Below, piece after piece: positions 54,710-63,885 of a DNA stretch of 64,000 bases. The stretch covers positions 682,001 to 746,000 of the forward strand of contig NZ_PDJL01000003.1 of assembly GCF_002563795.1 (NCBI RefSeq), in the 5' to 3' direction. The position numbers were made by a program, and so were the translations under genes. The notes under the pieces were generated by a model. That model made no database searches, had not been told where the DNA came from, and saw only the letters and a list, made by a program, of their open reading frames with translations. Positions within the stretch are counted from its first letter, which is position 1. Every line of letters starts with the position of its first letter. The stretch comes from Vibrio sp. ES.051. GTDB lineage: Bacteria > Pseudomonadota > Gammaproteobacteria > Enterobacterales > Vibrionaceae.

Positions 54710-54977
54710 TGTAAACCCTAATAGCCATTAAAATTGTAAGCTCAACTAGTTTGTCAAGCATCGTAACTGGCAACTTTATCACTAAAAAGAATCACACGGT
54801 AACCTAATGTTAAAAAAACAAATTAAAAACTAACAAACAACTTTAAAGATCAGAGACCTAATTTTTTATTGTGATAATTAAACAGTTTTCGTATTTTCCA
54901 ACCGAGTTTTGTGAGTGACAAGGACCATTTCATATGCCGCACTGATTGAGGCCCAATCAAACTCATATCGTGTAGCA

Positions 54978-55412
54978 TTACTTCACTAATTCCATAACCA
55001 ACCTAGACTCTTCATCACCAAAATAATTCGCCTCCTCCTCCAGAACTTTGAAACCGAGAGAGAGGTAGAGCGATAAGGCGGGTTGGTTATTTGGTTCGAC
55101 AGTCAATTTAACTCTTGAGCTTGGTTTTAGCTGAGCCACGGCGCTTTCAATCAGAGCTCGAGCAATACCTTTACCGCGATGTTGAGTATCAACAGCCAGT
55201 GACATAATCCAATACTGCTGCTCTGTCGAACTCGGTGTTAACAGAACATAACCTGTGACTTGTTCCCCCTCCTTCGCAACCAATAAGCTCTCTCCCCAGC
55301 AGTCGAAGGCTTGCCGAAAGAAAAATTGAGGGTAAGCATGTTCTCCAAACAAGGTATTTTCTAGTGTGAACACCGTTAATAGGTCGTCTTTACGTGCAGA
55401 TAAAATGTCCAT
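54978..55412 (-). CDS. GNAT-family N-acetyltransferase (RimI-like)
   Basis: This 144-residue protein has the acetyl-CoA-binding signature QHRGKGIARAL, preceded by IMSLAVD, and the C-terminal NQPALSLYLSLGFKVLEEEANYF, close to the RimI layout that acetylates protein or peptide N-termini. It might instead act on a small molecule. AAGGAG precedes the ATG at 11 bases. The gene stands alone. Confidence 0.87.
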   Translation of the reverse strand: MDILSARKDDLLTVFTLENTLFGEHAYPQFFFRQAFDCWGESLLVAKEGEQVTGYVLLTPSSTEQQYWIMSLAVDTQHRGKGIARALIESAVAQLKPSSRVKLTVEPNNQPALSLYLSLGFKVLEEEANYFGDEESRLVMELVK

Positions 55413-55786
55413 TAAATTGTTTCTCCTTTCGCATCGGTGGCAGAAGTATACCTAAATAGCATCAAGATTCAGAGAAACACGCTGTTATCCTTGATGCTTT
55501 GAGGTGTTGGTTTACACCCGCCCATCGCGTATTTTTTCTTAACGCACACCAATGCATAATCTTCACCCGCAATATCAAAAACCAACTATCAAATAAAATT
55601 CAGAATATAAGACTGCAAAATAGACATAAAATTGAAACTAAACACCAGATTTTGAAAAAACTCATAGTTTGATAAGTTACAACACCTGTCAATTCATAGC
55701 ATGATTCACCCCATTGTAGATGTGATCACAAACACTAAAACCTATACCATCCGCCATATTATTATTTTTATAAAGACGAGTATGAA
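55413..55786. other. Intergenic region before the SdaC-type transporter
   Basis: This 374-base stretch holds no convincing ORF. A 9-bp inverted repeat AGCATCAAG / CTTGATGCT (55458-55466 with 55490-55498) is followed by a small GGTGT / ACACC hairpin and, 20 bases later, a T-run. Near 55718, TGTGATCACA forms a compact palindrome that includes a CRP half-site TCACA. These may be regulatory sites of the transporter. Confidence 0.4.
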
Positions 55787-57043
55787 GTGAAAGAATCTCG
55801 AAATACGTTAAATTCCAGTGAATTAGACAAAACTACCTCTTGGTCAAAACACGACACACATTGGGTTCTTAGCTTATTTGGTACCGCCGTAGGTGCTGGT
55901 ATTTTGTTTCTGCCAATCAATCTTGGTATTGGCGGTTTTTGGCCATTGGTCGCGATGGCTACGTTAGCCTTCCCAATGACTTATCTCGCGCATCGTGGTC
56001 TCGCTCGATTCGTACTCTCATCTAAGATAAAAAATGCAGACTTTACCGATGTAGTAGAAGAACACTTTGGTGCCAAGACAGGTCGTTCGATTTCACTGCT
56101 GTATTTTCTTTCTATCTTTCCGATCCTTTTGATTTACGGTGTTGGTATTACCAATACTGTTGACAGTTTTATGGTTCACCAAGCCAATATGGCGTCCTTG
56201 CCTCGTCCATTACTCTCTGGCGTCCTGGTTTTTGCATTGATTGCTATTATGATGGCTGGCGAAACAGTCATGTTGCGTGCTTTTGCCATCATGGTTTATC
56301 CATTAGTCGCGATTCTGGCCTTTCTCTCTTTTTATTTAATACCCAACTGGACCTTGCCTGTCATTGATGCGCCAGACGCTGCTACTTTTGCTAGCACCAT
56401 ATGGCTAGCAGTTCCTGTGGTTATTTTCTCATTTAGTCATGCCGCTGCGATTTCAAGCTTTTCCAATGTACAACGTCGCCATTATGGTGAAAACGCGGAA
56501 GCTAAAACCGAAACGATTCTCCGACGCACGAGTATCATGTTGATTGCGTTTGTGCTTCTTTTTGTTTTCTCATGTATTTTGGCTTTATCCCCTGAGCAAC
56601 TGGCTCAAGCCAAAGAGCAAAACGTGTCAGTGCTGTCTTATTTAGCGAACGCGACAGATAATCCATTTATTGCCACACTCGGTCCTTTGGTGGCTTTTGT
56701 TGCTATTACCTCCTCTTTTTTGGGGCACTTTCTAGGCGCACGAGAGAGTTTAAATGGTTTGATTACAAAACATTCTAATTTGCCAAAACAACGCGTTGAA
56801 TGCATCAGTGTTGTTATCCTGTTTTTCTCCATTTGGGCAACGGCGATTATGAACCCTAGTATCCTTGGCATGATGGAAGCATTATCCGGCCCTGTTATCG
56901 CTATGATCTTATTTATTATGCCAATGTTAGCGGTATATAAGATCGACGCGTTGAAGCAATATCGTAACAATCGTTCGACTTACTTTGTGTTAATGACGGG
57001 AATTATTGCGGTAAGCGCGTTGGTTTTTAGTCTGTTTAGCTAA
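55787..57043 (+). CDS. HAAAP-family amino acid/proton (or sodium) symporter, SdaC-like
   Basis: This 418-residue protein has about eleven spans. Motifs GTAVGAGILFLPIN near the first span and SFSHAAAISSFSN in the middle are typical of the hydroxy/aromatic amino acid permease family (SdaC, TdcC, YhaO). It probably imports serine or threonine. The start is GTG at 55787 by homology and context; the ATG five bases earlier is in another frame and runs ATG-AAG-TGA. No serine deaminase gene is adjacent here. Confidence 0.9.
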   Translation: MKESRNTLNSSELDKTTSWSKHDTHWVLSLFGTAVGAGILFLPINLGIGGFWPLVAMATLAFPMTYLAHRGLARFVLSSKIKNADFTDVVEEHFGAKTGRSISLLYFLSIFPILLIYGVGITNTVDSFMVHQANMASLPRPLLSGVLVFALIAIMMAGETVMLRAFAIMVYPLVAILAFLSFYLIPNWTLPVIDAPDAATFASTIWLAVPVVIFSFSHAAAISSFSNVQRRHYGENAEAKTETILRRTSIMLIAFVLLFVFSCILALSPEQLAQAKEQNVSVLSYLANATDNPFIATLGPLVAFVAITSSFLGHFLGARESLNGLITKHSNLPKQRVECISVVILFFSIWATAIMNPSILGMMEALSGPVIAMILFIMPMLAVYKIDALKQYRNNRSTYFVLMTGIIAVSALVFSLFS

Positions 57044-57226
57044 GAAGAAAAGATTAAGCTGCATATTCAGGGGAATACCTTACAGAGATTAAGGTGGCCC
57101 CTGATTTTCTGTTGCTTTATATAAGACTGTTCATTCCTGTTTTCGATTAGAGCAGGAAAAACACCTACGCTCGTCAATACTCAATCGATGCAAATACGCC
57201 CCATAATGCCAAAGCGTGAAGGTGAT

Positions 57227-58156
57227 TTATTTCTTAAACAAAATGACCTCTGTGCGTAAATTCATACCTTCTGTTTCTTTTCGGTTATTCAGATAACGCT
57301 CAATACCTAACGGGTTGCTCTTCACTTTTATCCCACTTTGACGAGTCAAAGTCATGGCTAACGACCACGCGTTACCCAAAAATTGATACTCACCTCGATG
57401 TTCAACCACAAATGTGTCGCACTTTGGTATGGTTCCAACGACAAAACCCTGTGGCGCAGTAACCGGATTATCAAGCGGAAAACAGGTGATGAATTCAAGC
57501 ACTCCCTGCTGCATATCCATCGACTGGTAATAGCAAAATAACTCTCCGTTTACAGAGATACCTTCTTTCTTTGTTAACTGCTTCAACTGTTGAAGATGAC
57601 CTTCTATCATCGACCCGAGTTCGGTAATGGTGCCCACCCCCTTTACCCCAATGTAATGCATCTTAGACTGAGTTCGATTACCGATTTCAACTAAATCAGA
57701 GAATACTTGCCCCGTTTCGAGCCGACTTTTGAGCATTCGCAGTCCGCGTTGATAATCCATCTCAAGCATCGACTTAAACATGTTTTTGAGGAAGAACAGA
57801 TACCACGGAACACGTGATTGCATTTGCCATTCAACTGAGCAACCAATTTGTGACGGCATCACAATGAGAGTCACCTTGCCGTGACGTTTAATCGGATGAA
57901 AAAAGTGAAGCTCCATATCTAAACGATGCTCTTGGGTACTTTCTAGCACGATAGCACCAGTACCGATACGCTGACCATCCCATTGAAATCCTGCCCCGAC
58001 ATGACCTTGGTTATCACTAAACGTCAGTTCACAGCTCGGTTCAAGAATGAGCCACGGTGACCACTCAGGCCAATTGTTAAAATCCTTGAGATAGTCAATG
58101 ATCTCGCTTTGAGTCTTATTAATTTCAATGCTTTTGCTGACCTGATAAGAAAGCAT
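57227..58156 (-). CDS. SRPBCC (polyketide cyclase-like) domain fused to GyrI-like effector-binding domain
   Basis: This is a 309-residue protein. Residues about 1-155 form a START/SRPBCC ligand-pocket domain (FNNWPEWSPWLILEP, GAGFQWDG). Residues about 165-305 resemble the GyrI-like/AraC effector-binding fold (GVGTITELGSM, FVVEHRGEYQFLGNAW). It has no DNA-binding domain. Two tandem ligand-binding folds suggest a small-molecule sensor or carrier. GGAG precedes the ATG. It is a single gene, and no target is evident. Confidence 0.85.
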   Translation of the reverse strand: MLSYQVSKSIEINKTQSEIIDYLKDFNNWPEWSPWLILEPSCELTFSDNQGHVGAGFQWDGQRIGTGAIVLESTQEHRLDMELHFFHPIKRHGKVTLIVMPSQIGCSVEWQMQSRVPWYLFFLKNMFKSMLEMDYQRGLRMLKSRLETGQVFSDLVEIGNRTQSKMHYIGVKGVGTITELGSMIEGHLQQLKQLTKKEGISVNGELFCYYQSMDMQQGVLEFITCFPLDNPVTAPQGFVVGTIPKCDTFVVEHRGEYQFLGNAWSLAMTLTRQSGIKVKSNPLGIERYLNNRKETEGMNLRTEVILFKK

Positions 58157-58246
58157 GGCGGCTCCTCAAGTTTCCGCTGGACTAACTTTAGTCTAATTCA
58201 ATTCCCAGTTTTTTCTTGTTTCACTGTGAGTTAGCGAGGAAAAAGC

Positions 58247-58274
58247 AAAAGAGCGTCAATCGACGCTCTTTTTT
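58247..58274 (-). terminator. Terminator of the 58314 gene
   Basis: An 11-bp stem AAAAGAGCGTC / GACGCTCTTTT with a four-base loop lies 40 bases beyond the stop codon of the minus-strand membrane protein. Confidence 0.9.
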
Positions 58275-58313
58275 ATCTGAACCAACCTATTTATCTGAAC
58301 CTATACATCTCAG

Positions 58314-59357
58314 TTAGGCGACTTCCGCTTGACCAATCCAATGATAATGATGATTGGCTTTTTTGCCGACTAAGCCAAGCTCCGCTAACTCTTCAAACAC
58401 CTTATCCACCTCTTCGGCGGACAGTCTAAATTGTTTGGCAACGGCTTTCTTAGTACACGTAATTTGATGCGTTGTGAGGGCATCGCTGACTTGTTCTAAT
58501 AACGTCGTTGGCGCTTGAGGTGGTTCCGGTGGGGTTGGCATTTTTTGCTCTTCCTCTGCTTTGATATGTGGAAGATAACCTGCTGGTTCGGGTTCAATAT
58601 CACGGAGCGTTTCTAAAGTCCCCCCTTCATGGCGACGATAAAAATAGCGAAAGCGCTGTTCTTCTCCAATCAAGCCAACAAAAAAGGCAGCAAAGAAATC
58701 CAATAGAATCGATAAAAACACAACCAAACCAAGCTGGGCTTGTTGAGACGTCGTGCCGAACGCTTTGGCTAGGCTGTCGATCAAACCGATCACAGAACCT
58801 TGGGTTACGGGTGGTAAGTTATCTCGCTCCATCGCTAATCGCTGCTGTTCTTTACGCAGCTTTTTGTTCTGCCCTTGAATACGACTCACGCCTGTTGCAA
58901 TACGTTCCATCTCGATATACTTCTGAGCCGCCATATTGTTGAGATCAATCTGTTTATCAATCGCCGCAATCTGGCGATTAAACGCTTCCACCTTTGCTTG
59001 CTCGACAGAAATATGACTTTGTGCACTGTTCGTTGCGCTATTGATGCCGCCAATACTGCCACCGATAGAGATGGCGGCCAACACCGAGTAAAATGTCAAC
59101 GCCGTTATCGCGCCTGCGTAGTTACGGTGTGCTCGACGTTCACCATATTCATACCAAGCATAGAACTTACCCGCTTCAAAAATAATCGCTAAGCCACCAA
59201 ATAAGGCCTGCATCATGGGGTTTTCATCGATCGACAAAAATAGCAGTAAAGAAAAAATAGTCGATGCTAAAATCGCAGCACCAGTGAATGTATAAACACT
59301 CACCATCGCAAATCGACCTTTAGGGTATCGATATCCAATCTGTTGTTCGTATTTCAT
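58314..59357 (-). CDS. Membrane protein with coiled coil and C-terminal winged-helix-like domain
   Basis: This is a 347-residue protein of unknown family. Spans are predicted near 17-42, 47-68 and 80-105, then a charged coiled-coil-like region (about 110-185, VEAFNRQIAAIDKQI ... KKLRKEQQRLAMERD), a fourth span (about 205-232), a proline-rich linker (MPTPPEPPQAP) and a C-terminal helix-turn-helix-like stretch (about 285-345, CTKKAVAKQFRLSAEEVDKVFEEL). The layout suggests a membrane-anchored regulator or scaffold. The ATG lacks a good ribosome site. Other interpretations: a plasmid-type DUF4407-like protein. Confidence 0.72.
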   Translation of the reverse strand: MKYEQQIGYRYPKGRFAMVSVYTFTGAAILASTIFSLLLFLSIDENPMMQALFGGLAIIFEAGKFYAWYEYGERRAHRNYAGAITALTFYSVLAAISIGGSIGGINSATNSAQSHISVEQAKVEAFNRQIAAIDKQIDLNNMAAQKYIEMERIATGVSRIQGQNKKLRKEQQRLAMERDNLPPVTQGSVIGLIDSLAKAFGTTSQQAQLGLVVFLSILLDFFAAFFVGLIGEEQRFRYFYRRHEGGTLETLRDIEPEPAGYLPHIKAEEEQKMPTPPEPPQAPTTLLEQVSDALTTHQITCTKKAVAKQFRLSAEEVDKVFEELAELGLVGKKANHHYHWIGQAEVA

Positions 59358-59669
59358 TTGAGAAATTTCTTAAGATTAATCGTCCCTCCCATTAAGCAGG
59401 ACGGACGTTCAGGCATGTACAAAGGCGCGGAGAATACCGTATCCTTTATTAAATTACTGTCATAATTACGTTAATCGAAAACAAGTGAATGCTCTGCGTA
59501 CATTTTGAGCCCATATCGGCCAAGGCTAGCGCATAAAAACACCAATTTATTACCAGAATGCTATGGTTAAATCGCATGAGCGGAAAACTTTGCCTTACCC
59601 AAGTGATGCACACTTGTATCACTTTTTAGCAAACTCGCAATTACATTATTTAGGTAATTTGTTAATATC
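59358..59669. other. Intergenic region between divergent genes
   Basis: About 310 bases lie between the 58314 membrane protein and the DUF2946-like gene. No ORF with a ribosome site, no repeat and no recognised RNA were seen; promoters for both sides are expected here. Confidence 0.45.
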
Positions 59670-59699
59670 TTGCACCGAATAAAACAAACATCCAATCGT

Positions 59700-60161
59700 A
59701 TGGAAACCGTCCGACTACCGCATAAAAAGCAACATATCACCGCTTTAGCGATCATATTCGCGGTGTTGTTTCAACTGTACCTTGCTTCCACTGCGGTACT
59801 TAATCCGACGCAACTCCACAGTAAAAACTGGCTTCATACAGTACAGAGTGAAAAAGTACTGCTTTGTACCGCTGACGGATTTAAATGGGTGGATATCAAC
59901 ACGCTGATTAAAGCCAACGCCCAATCTTCTTCTGGGTTCATTCAAAGTCTCCATTTACATGAAGGCTTTCAGTTTGAATGCCCATTACTCCAAGCCATAC
60001 AGTTCTTTCTGCTGGTTGTTATTGGGCTCTACCTAGCGACCGTTCTCTGGTTACGACGTGTCAAGCATACCTTCAATCCTTACCGTTTCGCGAAATGCGA
60101 CAAGCTCGTGTATAAACACATCGCCCCAAAACACTCCCCACCCAATGTTTTTCCTGCTTAA
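59700..60161 (+). CDS. DUF2946-like membrane protein
   Basis: This protein of about 153 residues (ATG 59700; a TTG at 59670 would add ten) has two membrane segments, near 14-30 and 102-122. Between them is VLLCTADGFKWVD and FECPLLQ, reminiscent of the cysteine pattern of DUF2946, small membrane proteins often found beside copper genes. The PCuAC copper chaperone follows after 82 bases on the same strand, supporting a copper-related role in the periplasm. No clear ribosome site exists for either start. Confidence 0.65.
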   Translation: METVRLPHKKQHITALAIIFAVLFQLYLASTAVLNPTQLHSKNWLHTVQSEKVLLCTADGFKWVDINTLIKANAQSSSGFIQSLHLHEGFQFECPLLQAIQFFLLVVIGLYLATVLWLRRVKHTFNPYRFAKCDKLVYKHIAPKHSPPNVFPA

Positions 60162-60243
60162 TCATTACGAATTTTGGTTCAAAAACGACAACCATCTGAT
60201 CAGCTTACGATCAGAATTGCTATATATTCAAAAGGAAAAACAG

Positions 60244-60717
60244 ATGCTTAAACAAATGAAAACCGTCGCGATTGCTCTTGTTGCGCTTGTCGCCAGCCCA
60301 GTTAGTCTTGCTGACGATTATGAAGTGGGAGAGATCCATATTGCTCACCCATGGAGTCGAGAAGCGCCACCTAATGCCCCTGTGATTGGTGGTTTTTTCC
60401 AATTGACTAACCATGGTGATATCGAAGACGCTTTAATCGCAGCGGAAAGTCCGATTGCGGGACACGTTGAGATTCATACTCATAAAAAAGAAGACGGTGT
60501 GATGAAAATGATTAAGATCGATGAGGTTCGCGTCCCTGCCAGTGGCTCTGTATTATTTAAGCCGGGCAGCTTCCACTTGATGATTTTTAATCCAACTCAA
60601 ATTCTAAAAGAAGGAAACCGTTTCCCTATGACGTTGACGTTTAAAAACGCCGGGAAAGTGCAAGTAGAAATGGTGGTAGAAAAGCAAGATCGTATGAAAA
60701 AGAACATGCATCATTAA
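60244..60717 (+). CDS. PCuAC copper chaperone (DUF461)
   Basis: This 157-residue protein has a signal peptide (cleavage near SLAD, about residue 22) and the PCuAC fold. The copper motif H...M...H-x-M is visible as GHVEIHTH, then MKMI and later FHLMIF. Such proteins deliver Cu(I) to cytochrome oxidase in the periplasm. The ATG at 60244 has AAGGA eight bases upstream; a longer reading from 60058 has no support and would lack an export signal at its start. It is probably co-transcribed with the DUF2946-like gene. Confidence 0.92.
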   Translation: MLKQMKTVAIALVALVASPVSLADDYEVGEIHIAHPWSREAPPNAPVIGGFFQLTNHGDIEDALIAAESPIAGHVEIHTHKKEDGVMKMIKIDEVRVPASGSVLFKPGSFHLMIFNPTQILKEGNRFPMTLTFKNAGKVQVEMVVEKQDRMKKNMHH

Positions 60718-60759
60718 TTTTCTTTTCCGCTTTCTGGGATGTCTTAACTCAAAAGTCAC

Positions 60760-60790
60760 AGGAGCCGAGTATATACTCGGCTCCTTTTTT
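60760..60790 (+). terminator. Terminator of PCuAC gene
   Basis: An 11-bp stem AGGAGCCGAGT / ACTCGGCTCCT with loop ATAT runs into a T-run. Confidence 0.95.
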
Positions 60791-60953
60791 ATTTTCTACC
60801 CATATATTAAGTCACTATTTCGATGGTTATAACGAGCTCAAACCTAGTGAGGTGCACACTAAAAGAAGGTTTAACACGCTAATTGAAATAATGACCGCTA
60901 TGAGCTATGGATAAAGTCACGACTCCAAGCGGTCGGGCATTTACGGGTTGTGA

Positions 60954-61274
60954 TTATTTCTCAAGCTTTTCTTCAAATACGCCAAGCTCTCTACCTAACC
61001 AAATTGCACGTTCCGTATGATCAAGCAATTCTTCTTCACTCACAGGATGAATCAATACAGAAAAGTCGCCTCGGATAGTATCGAGCCAAGCAAGGAACTC
61101 TTCACTCAATGATTCCAAGTGAAGTTCAAACATCGGCATTTTATGTGGACCAACCAACCTTCCGACTAAAGGATACACACGCAACACATCTTGCCGTTCT
61201 TGGCGAATGATCTCATTCAAAGCCTGCGCTTTATCTTGTTGTCTTAAAGGAAAATAAACATGGGCGTGGTACAT
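60954..61274 (-). CDS. DOPA 4,5-dioxygenase family protein
   Basis: This 106-residue protein has the short histidine-rich fold of the DOPA 4,5-dioxygenase family (YHAHVYF, VGPHKMPMFELHLES, VLIHPVS). Fungal members open the ring of DOPA; bacterial members are poorly characterised and may act on other catechols or have lost activity. The conserved histidines are kept. GGAG precedes the ATG. It is a single gene. Confidence 0.88.
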   Translation of the reverse strand: MYHAHVYFPLRQQDKAQALNEIIRQERQDVLRVYPLVGRLVGPHKMPMFELHLESLSEEFLAWLDTIRGDFSVLIHPVSEEELLDHTERAIWLGRELGVFEEKLEK

Positions 61275-61814
61275 AACTTCTCCATAATACTTCTGCTTGA
61301 GTACCGTTTACACGATGCGAACTCAAGAATCGCCAAGGTTATACATTTATGATTCGTCACCCTACCTTGATTCCACTCTGTTGAAAAGAAGTTATCCCTT
61401 CCTCCAACCAGAGCTCGGGGTCTCCCCGCTATCACGAGTCCTCGCTCAAGCAACAACAACCAATTTACATACATAAATTAATAATGGTTCAGTTTGTCAC
61501 ATTTTACAGGCTAATTTTGGTGCAAACACACTTCAAGCCTCGTGATTACATTCGAGATTTAAAATAGACAAGCGCAAAGATTTACCTATTACTACGCCAC
61601 ATAATCAAGTTGTAAGTAAAAATTTACTGTTGAGAGAAAGTCAAAATAGAGCGCAAATTAACAATTTGATTACACTTATTGTATCTAGCCTTACTGCGAT
61701 TAAATTAAAGGTCTAGGCATTGAATGTGGTCTTCATATTGCCTTGTGTTTGAACAAACACCCTGTATTAACGGGAGGCAATCCAAAAGACCCGCTGCGTC
61801 AAAAGGAGCTTGAG
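61275..61814. other. Regulatory region of the 2-oxoacid dehydrogenase operon
   Basis: This 540-base region has no convincing gene. It contains two perfect dyads: CAAATT-N3-AATTTG (61654-61668) and GTGTTTG-AA-CAAACAC (61745-61760). The first 225 bases next to the DOPA-dioxygenase gene show nothing notable. Confidence 0.5.
61745..61760. promoter_or_regulatory. Perfect palindrome upstream of 2-oxoacid dehydrogenase operon
   Basis: GTGTTTG-AA-CAAACAC is a 16-bp perfect inverted repeat, 55 bases before the E1 alpha start. It is placed where a repressor would act, but the protein that binds it is not known. Confidence 0.45.
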
Positions 61815-62909
61815 ATGAACGTTCAAGCATTACCCATGTATCGGTTTATCGACCATCATGGGAACCTAGTCGGCCAACTACCCAACTGGGCTGATATTGA
61901 AACTTTAGTCGGGTTTTACCGTGACATGGTATTAACTCGCACCTACGACAACAAAGCTGTTGCGCTACAACGTACTGGTAAACTCGGTACCTACCCCTCG
62001 CATCTTGGTGCAGAAGCCATCGGAGTAGCTGTCGGTCGTGCGCTAAAACCTGACGATGTCCTTGTCCCTTACTACCGTGATATGCCTGCGATGTGGTGCC
62101 GTGGTATTGGTATGGAAAAAAACCTTCAATACTGGGGGGGAGACGAGTCTGGTAGCGACTTTGCACCAGCGGGCAGTCTCACTCCAAGTCGAGATCTGCC
62201 ATTTTGTGTGCCTATCGCAACACAATGCACACACGCCGTTGGTGTTGCCTCTGCATTGAAAATTCAGGGCAATCATGAAGCGGCATTAGTTATGTGTGGT
62301 GATGGTGGTACGTCAAAAGGTGACTTTCTTGAGTCCATAAACTGTGCGGGCGCTTGGAACATTCCTCTGGTTTTCGTTGTAAACAACAATCAATGGGCAA
62401 TTTCGGTGCCTCGCAGCCTGCAATGTGCTGCCGAATTTTTGTCAGAAAAAGCCCAAGGCGCAGGTATACCTGGTATCACAGTGGATGGTAATGATGTGGT
62501 TGCCGTTTACGATGCCACCATGACGGCACTAGAGCGGGCACGAAAAGGAAAAGGCGCAACCCTGATTGAAGCGGTCAGTTATCGGTTAAGCGATCACACA
62601 ACCGCTGATGATGCCACTCGTTATCGTAAAGAAGAAGAGGTTCAAACCGCATGGCGATTTGAACCCGTGGCACGCCTTAAAGCTTACTTAATCAATCAGG
62701 GTGCTTGGAGTGACACACAAGAACAGCAATGGCTCGACTATTGCAAAGAACAAGTCGACCTCGCCGTTGAACGCTATCTCAGCTTACCTCAACAAGCGCC
62801 AGAAACTGGGTTTGATTATCTTTATGAATCTCTCCCTACAGAGCTTCATCCGCAAAGAGATGAGCTCATCAACAAAGCAGTGCGAATGCAGGAAGGCAAA
62901 CATGGCTGA
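61815..62909 (+). CDS. 2-oxoacid dehydrogenase E1 component, alpha subunit
   Basis: This 364-residue thiamine diphosphate enzyme starts at ATG 61815 after AGGAG. The TPP-binding motif GDGGTSKGD ... NNNQWAIS is clear, and the substrate loop holds DHTTADD. With the beta subunit it decarboxylates a 2-oxoacid and acylates the lipoyl group of E2. Relatives in this family are annotated as pyruvate or branched-chain 2-oxoacid dehydrogenases; the latter is more likely for an alpha/beta-type complex in a gamma-proteobacterium that normally has AceE for pyruvate. Its end overlaps the E1 beta start by eight bases. Confidence 0.92.
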   Translation: MNVQALPMYRFIDHHGNLVGQLPNWADIETLVGFYRDMVLTRTYDNKAVALQRTGKLGTYPSHLGAEAIGVAVGRALKPDDVLVPYYRDMPAMWCRGIGMEKNLQYWGGDESGSDFAPAGSLTPSRDLPFCVPIATQCTHAVGVASALKIQGNHEAALVMCGDGGTSKGDFLESINCAGAWNIPLVFVVNNNQWAISVPRSLQCAAEFLSEKAQGAGIPGITVDGNDVVAVYDATMTALERARKGKGATLIEAVSYRLSDHTTADDATRYRKEEEVQTAWRFEPVARLKAYLINQGAWSDTQEQQWLDYCKEQVDLAVERYLSLPQQAPETGFDYLYESLPTELHPQRDELINKAVRMQEGKHG

Positions 62910-63885
62910 GCTAACGTTAGTTGAAGCGGTAAACCTCGCTCTGCACTATGAAATGCAGTACGACCCGAATGTAATTGTGCTTGGCGAAGACGTGGGCGAT
63001 AACGGCGGGGTATTCCGCGCCACTGTGGGGCTAAAACAAGAATTTGGGCTTAAACGCGTGATTGATACTCCACTCGCAGAAGCGTTAATCGGCGGGGTCG
63101 CGGTCGGTATGGCGACGCAAGGACTTCGCCCAGTCGCAGAGTTCCAATTCCAAGGTTTTATCTTCCCTGCCATGGAACATTTGATGTGTCATGCCGCTCG
63201 AATGCGTAACCGAACTCGCGGGCGCCTCACTTGCCCAGCCGTGTTTCGTGCGCCATTTGGTGGCGGCATTCATGCTCCAGAGCATCACTCGGAGAGTATC
63301 GAAGCACTTTTTGCTCATATCGCTGGCTTTAAAGTCGTGATCCCTTCCTCTCCTCAACGTGCGTATGGTCTGCTTCTCGCTTCTATTCGCAGCAACGATC
63401 CAGTGATGTTCTTTGAGCCAAAACGTATTTATCGCACCGTAAAATCTGAAGTGACCGATAACGGTGAAGCGCTCCCACTCGATACCTGCTTTACGCTACG
63501 TAAAGGGCGCGATATTACGCTCGTGACTTGGGGCGCATGTGTTTTGGAGTCACTGCAAGCGGCACAAACGTTGTCGAGTCAAGGAATTGAAGTGGAACTC
63601 ATTGATTTAGCAAGCATCAAACCTATTGATATGGCCACTGTCTTCCGCTCACTAGAAAAAACCGGGCGCCTCCTTGTCGTACATGAAGCGAGCCGGACCT
63701 GCGGGGTGGGTTCAGAGCTTTTAGCACGAACAGCTGAGCACGCTATGTGCTTATTAAAAGCCCCTCCTAAACGCGTCACTGGGATGGACACCATTATGCC
63801 TTATTACCGTAACGAAGATTATTTCATGGTTCAGGAAGAAGACATTGTGACAGCAGCACGTGAGCTCGTGGAGGGTTGGAAATGA
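62902..63885 (+). CDS. 2-oxoacid dehydrogenase E1 component, beta subunit
   Basis: This 327-residue partner of E1 alpha starts at ATG 62902 (MAELTLVEAVNLAL) with AGGAAGG upstream; the longer in-frame reading to 62701 overlaps E1 alpha and is rejected. Family motifs: GEDVGDNGGVFRAT, DTPLAEA, FGGGIHAPEHHSES and WGA. It overlaps E1 alpha by eight bases and E2 by four bases (ATGA), so translation is coupled. Confidence 0.94.
   Translation: MAELTLVEAVNLALHYEMQYDPNVIVLGEDVGDNGGVFRATVGLKQEFGLKRVIDTPLAEALIGGVAVGMATQGLRPVAEFQFQGFIFPAMEHLMCHAARMRNRTRGRLTCPAVFRAPFGGGIHAPEHHSESIEALFAHIAGFKVVIPSSPQRAYGLLLASIRSNDPVMFFEPKRIYRTVKSEVTDNGEALPLDTCFTLRKGRDITLVTWGACVLESLQAAQTLSSQGIEVELIDLASIKPIDMATVFRSLEKTGRLLVVHEASRTCGVGSELLARTAEHAMCLLKAPPKRVTGMDTIMPYYRNEDYFMVQEEDIVTAARELVEGWK

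Noticed and set aside
55718..55740. CRP site upstream of the SdaC-type gene
   Set aside because: TGTGATCACA has both half-sites fused without the six-base spacer; only one half can be aligned with the consensus, so it is noted in the region entry but not called.
60058..60243. 62-residue N-terminal extension of PCuAC
   Set aside because: It overlaps the DUF2946-like gene and would place the signal peptide inside the protein; ATG 60244 has a good ribosome site.
61743..61814. Longer in-frame start for E1 alpha
   Set aside because: It would cover the palindrome and has a poor ribosome site, whereas ATG 61815 has AGGAG at six bases.
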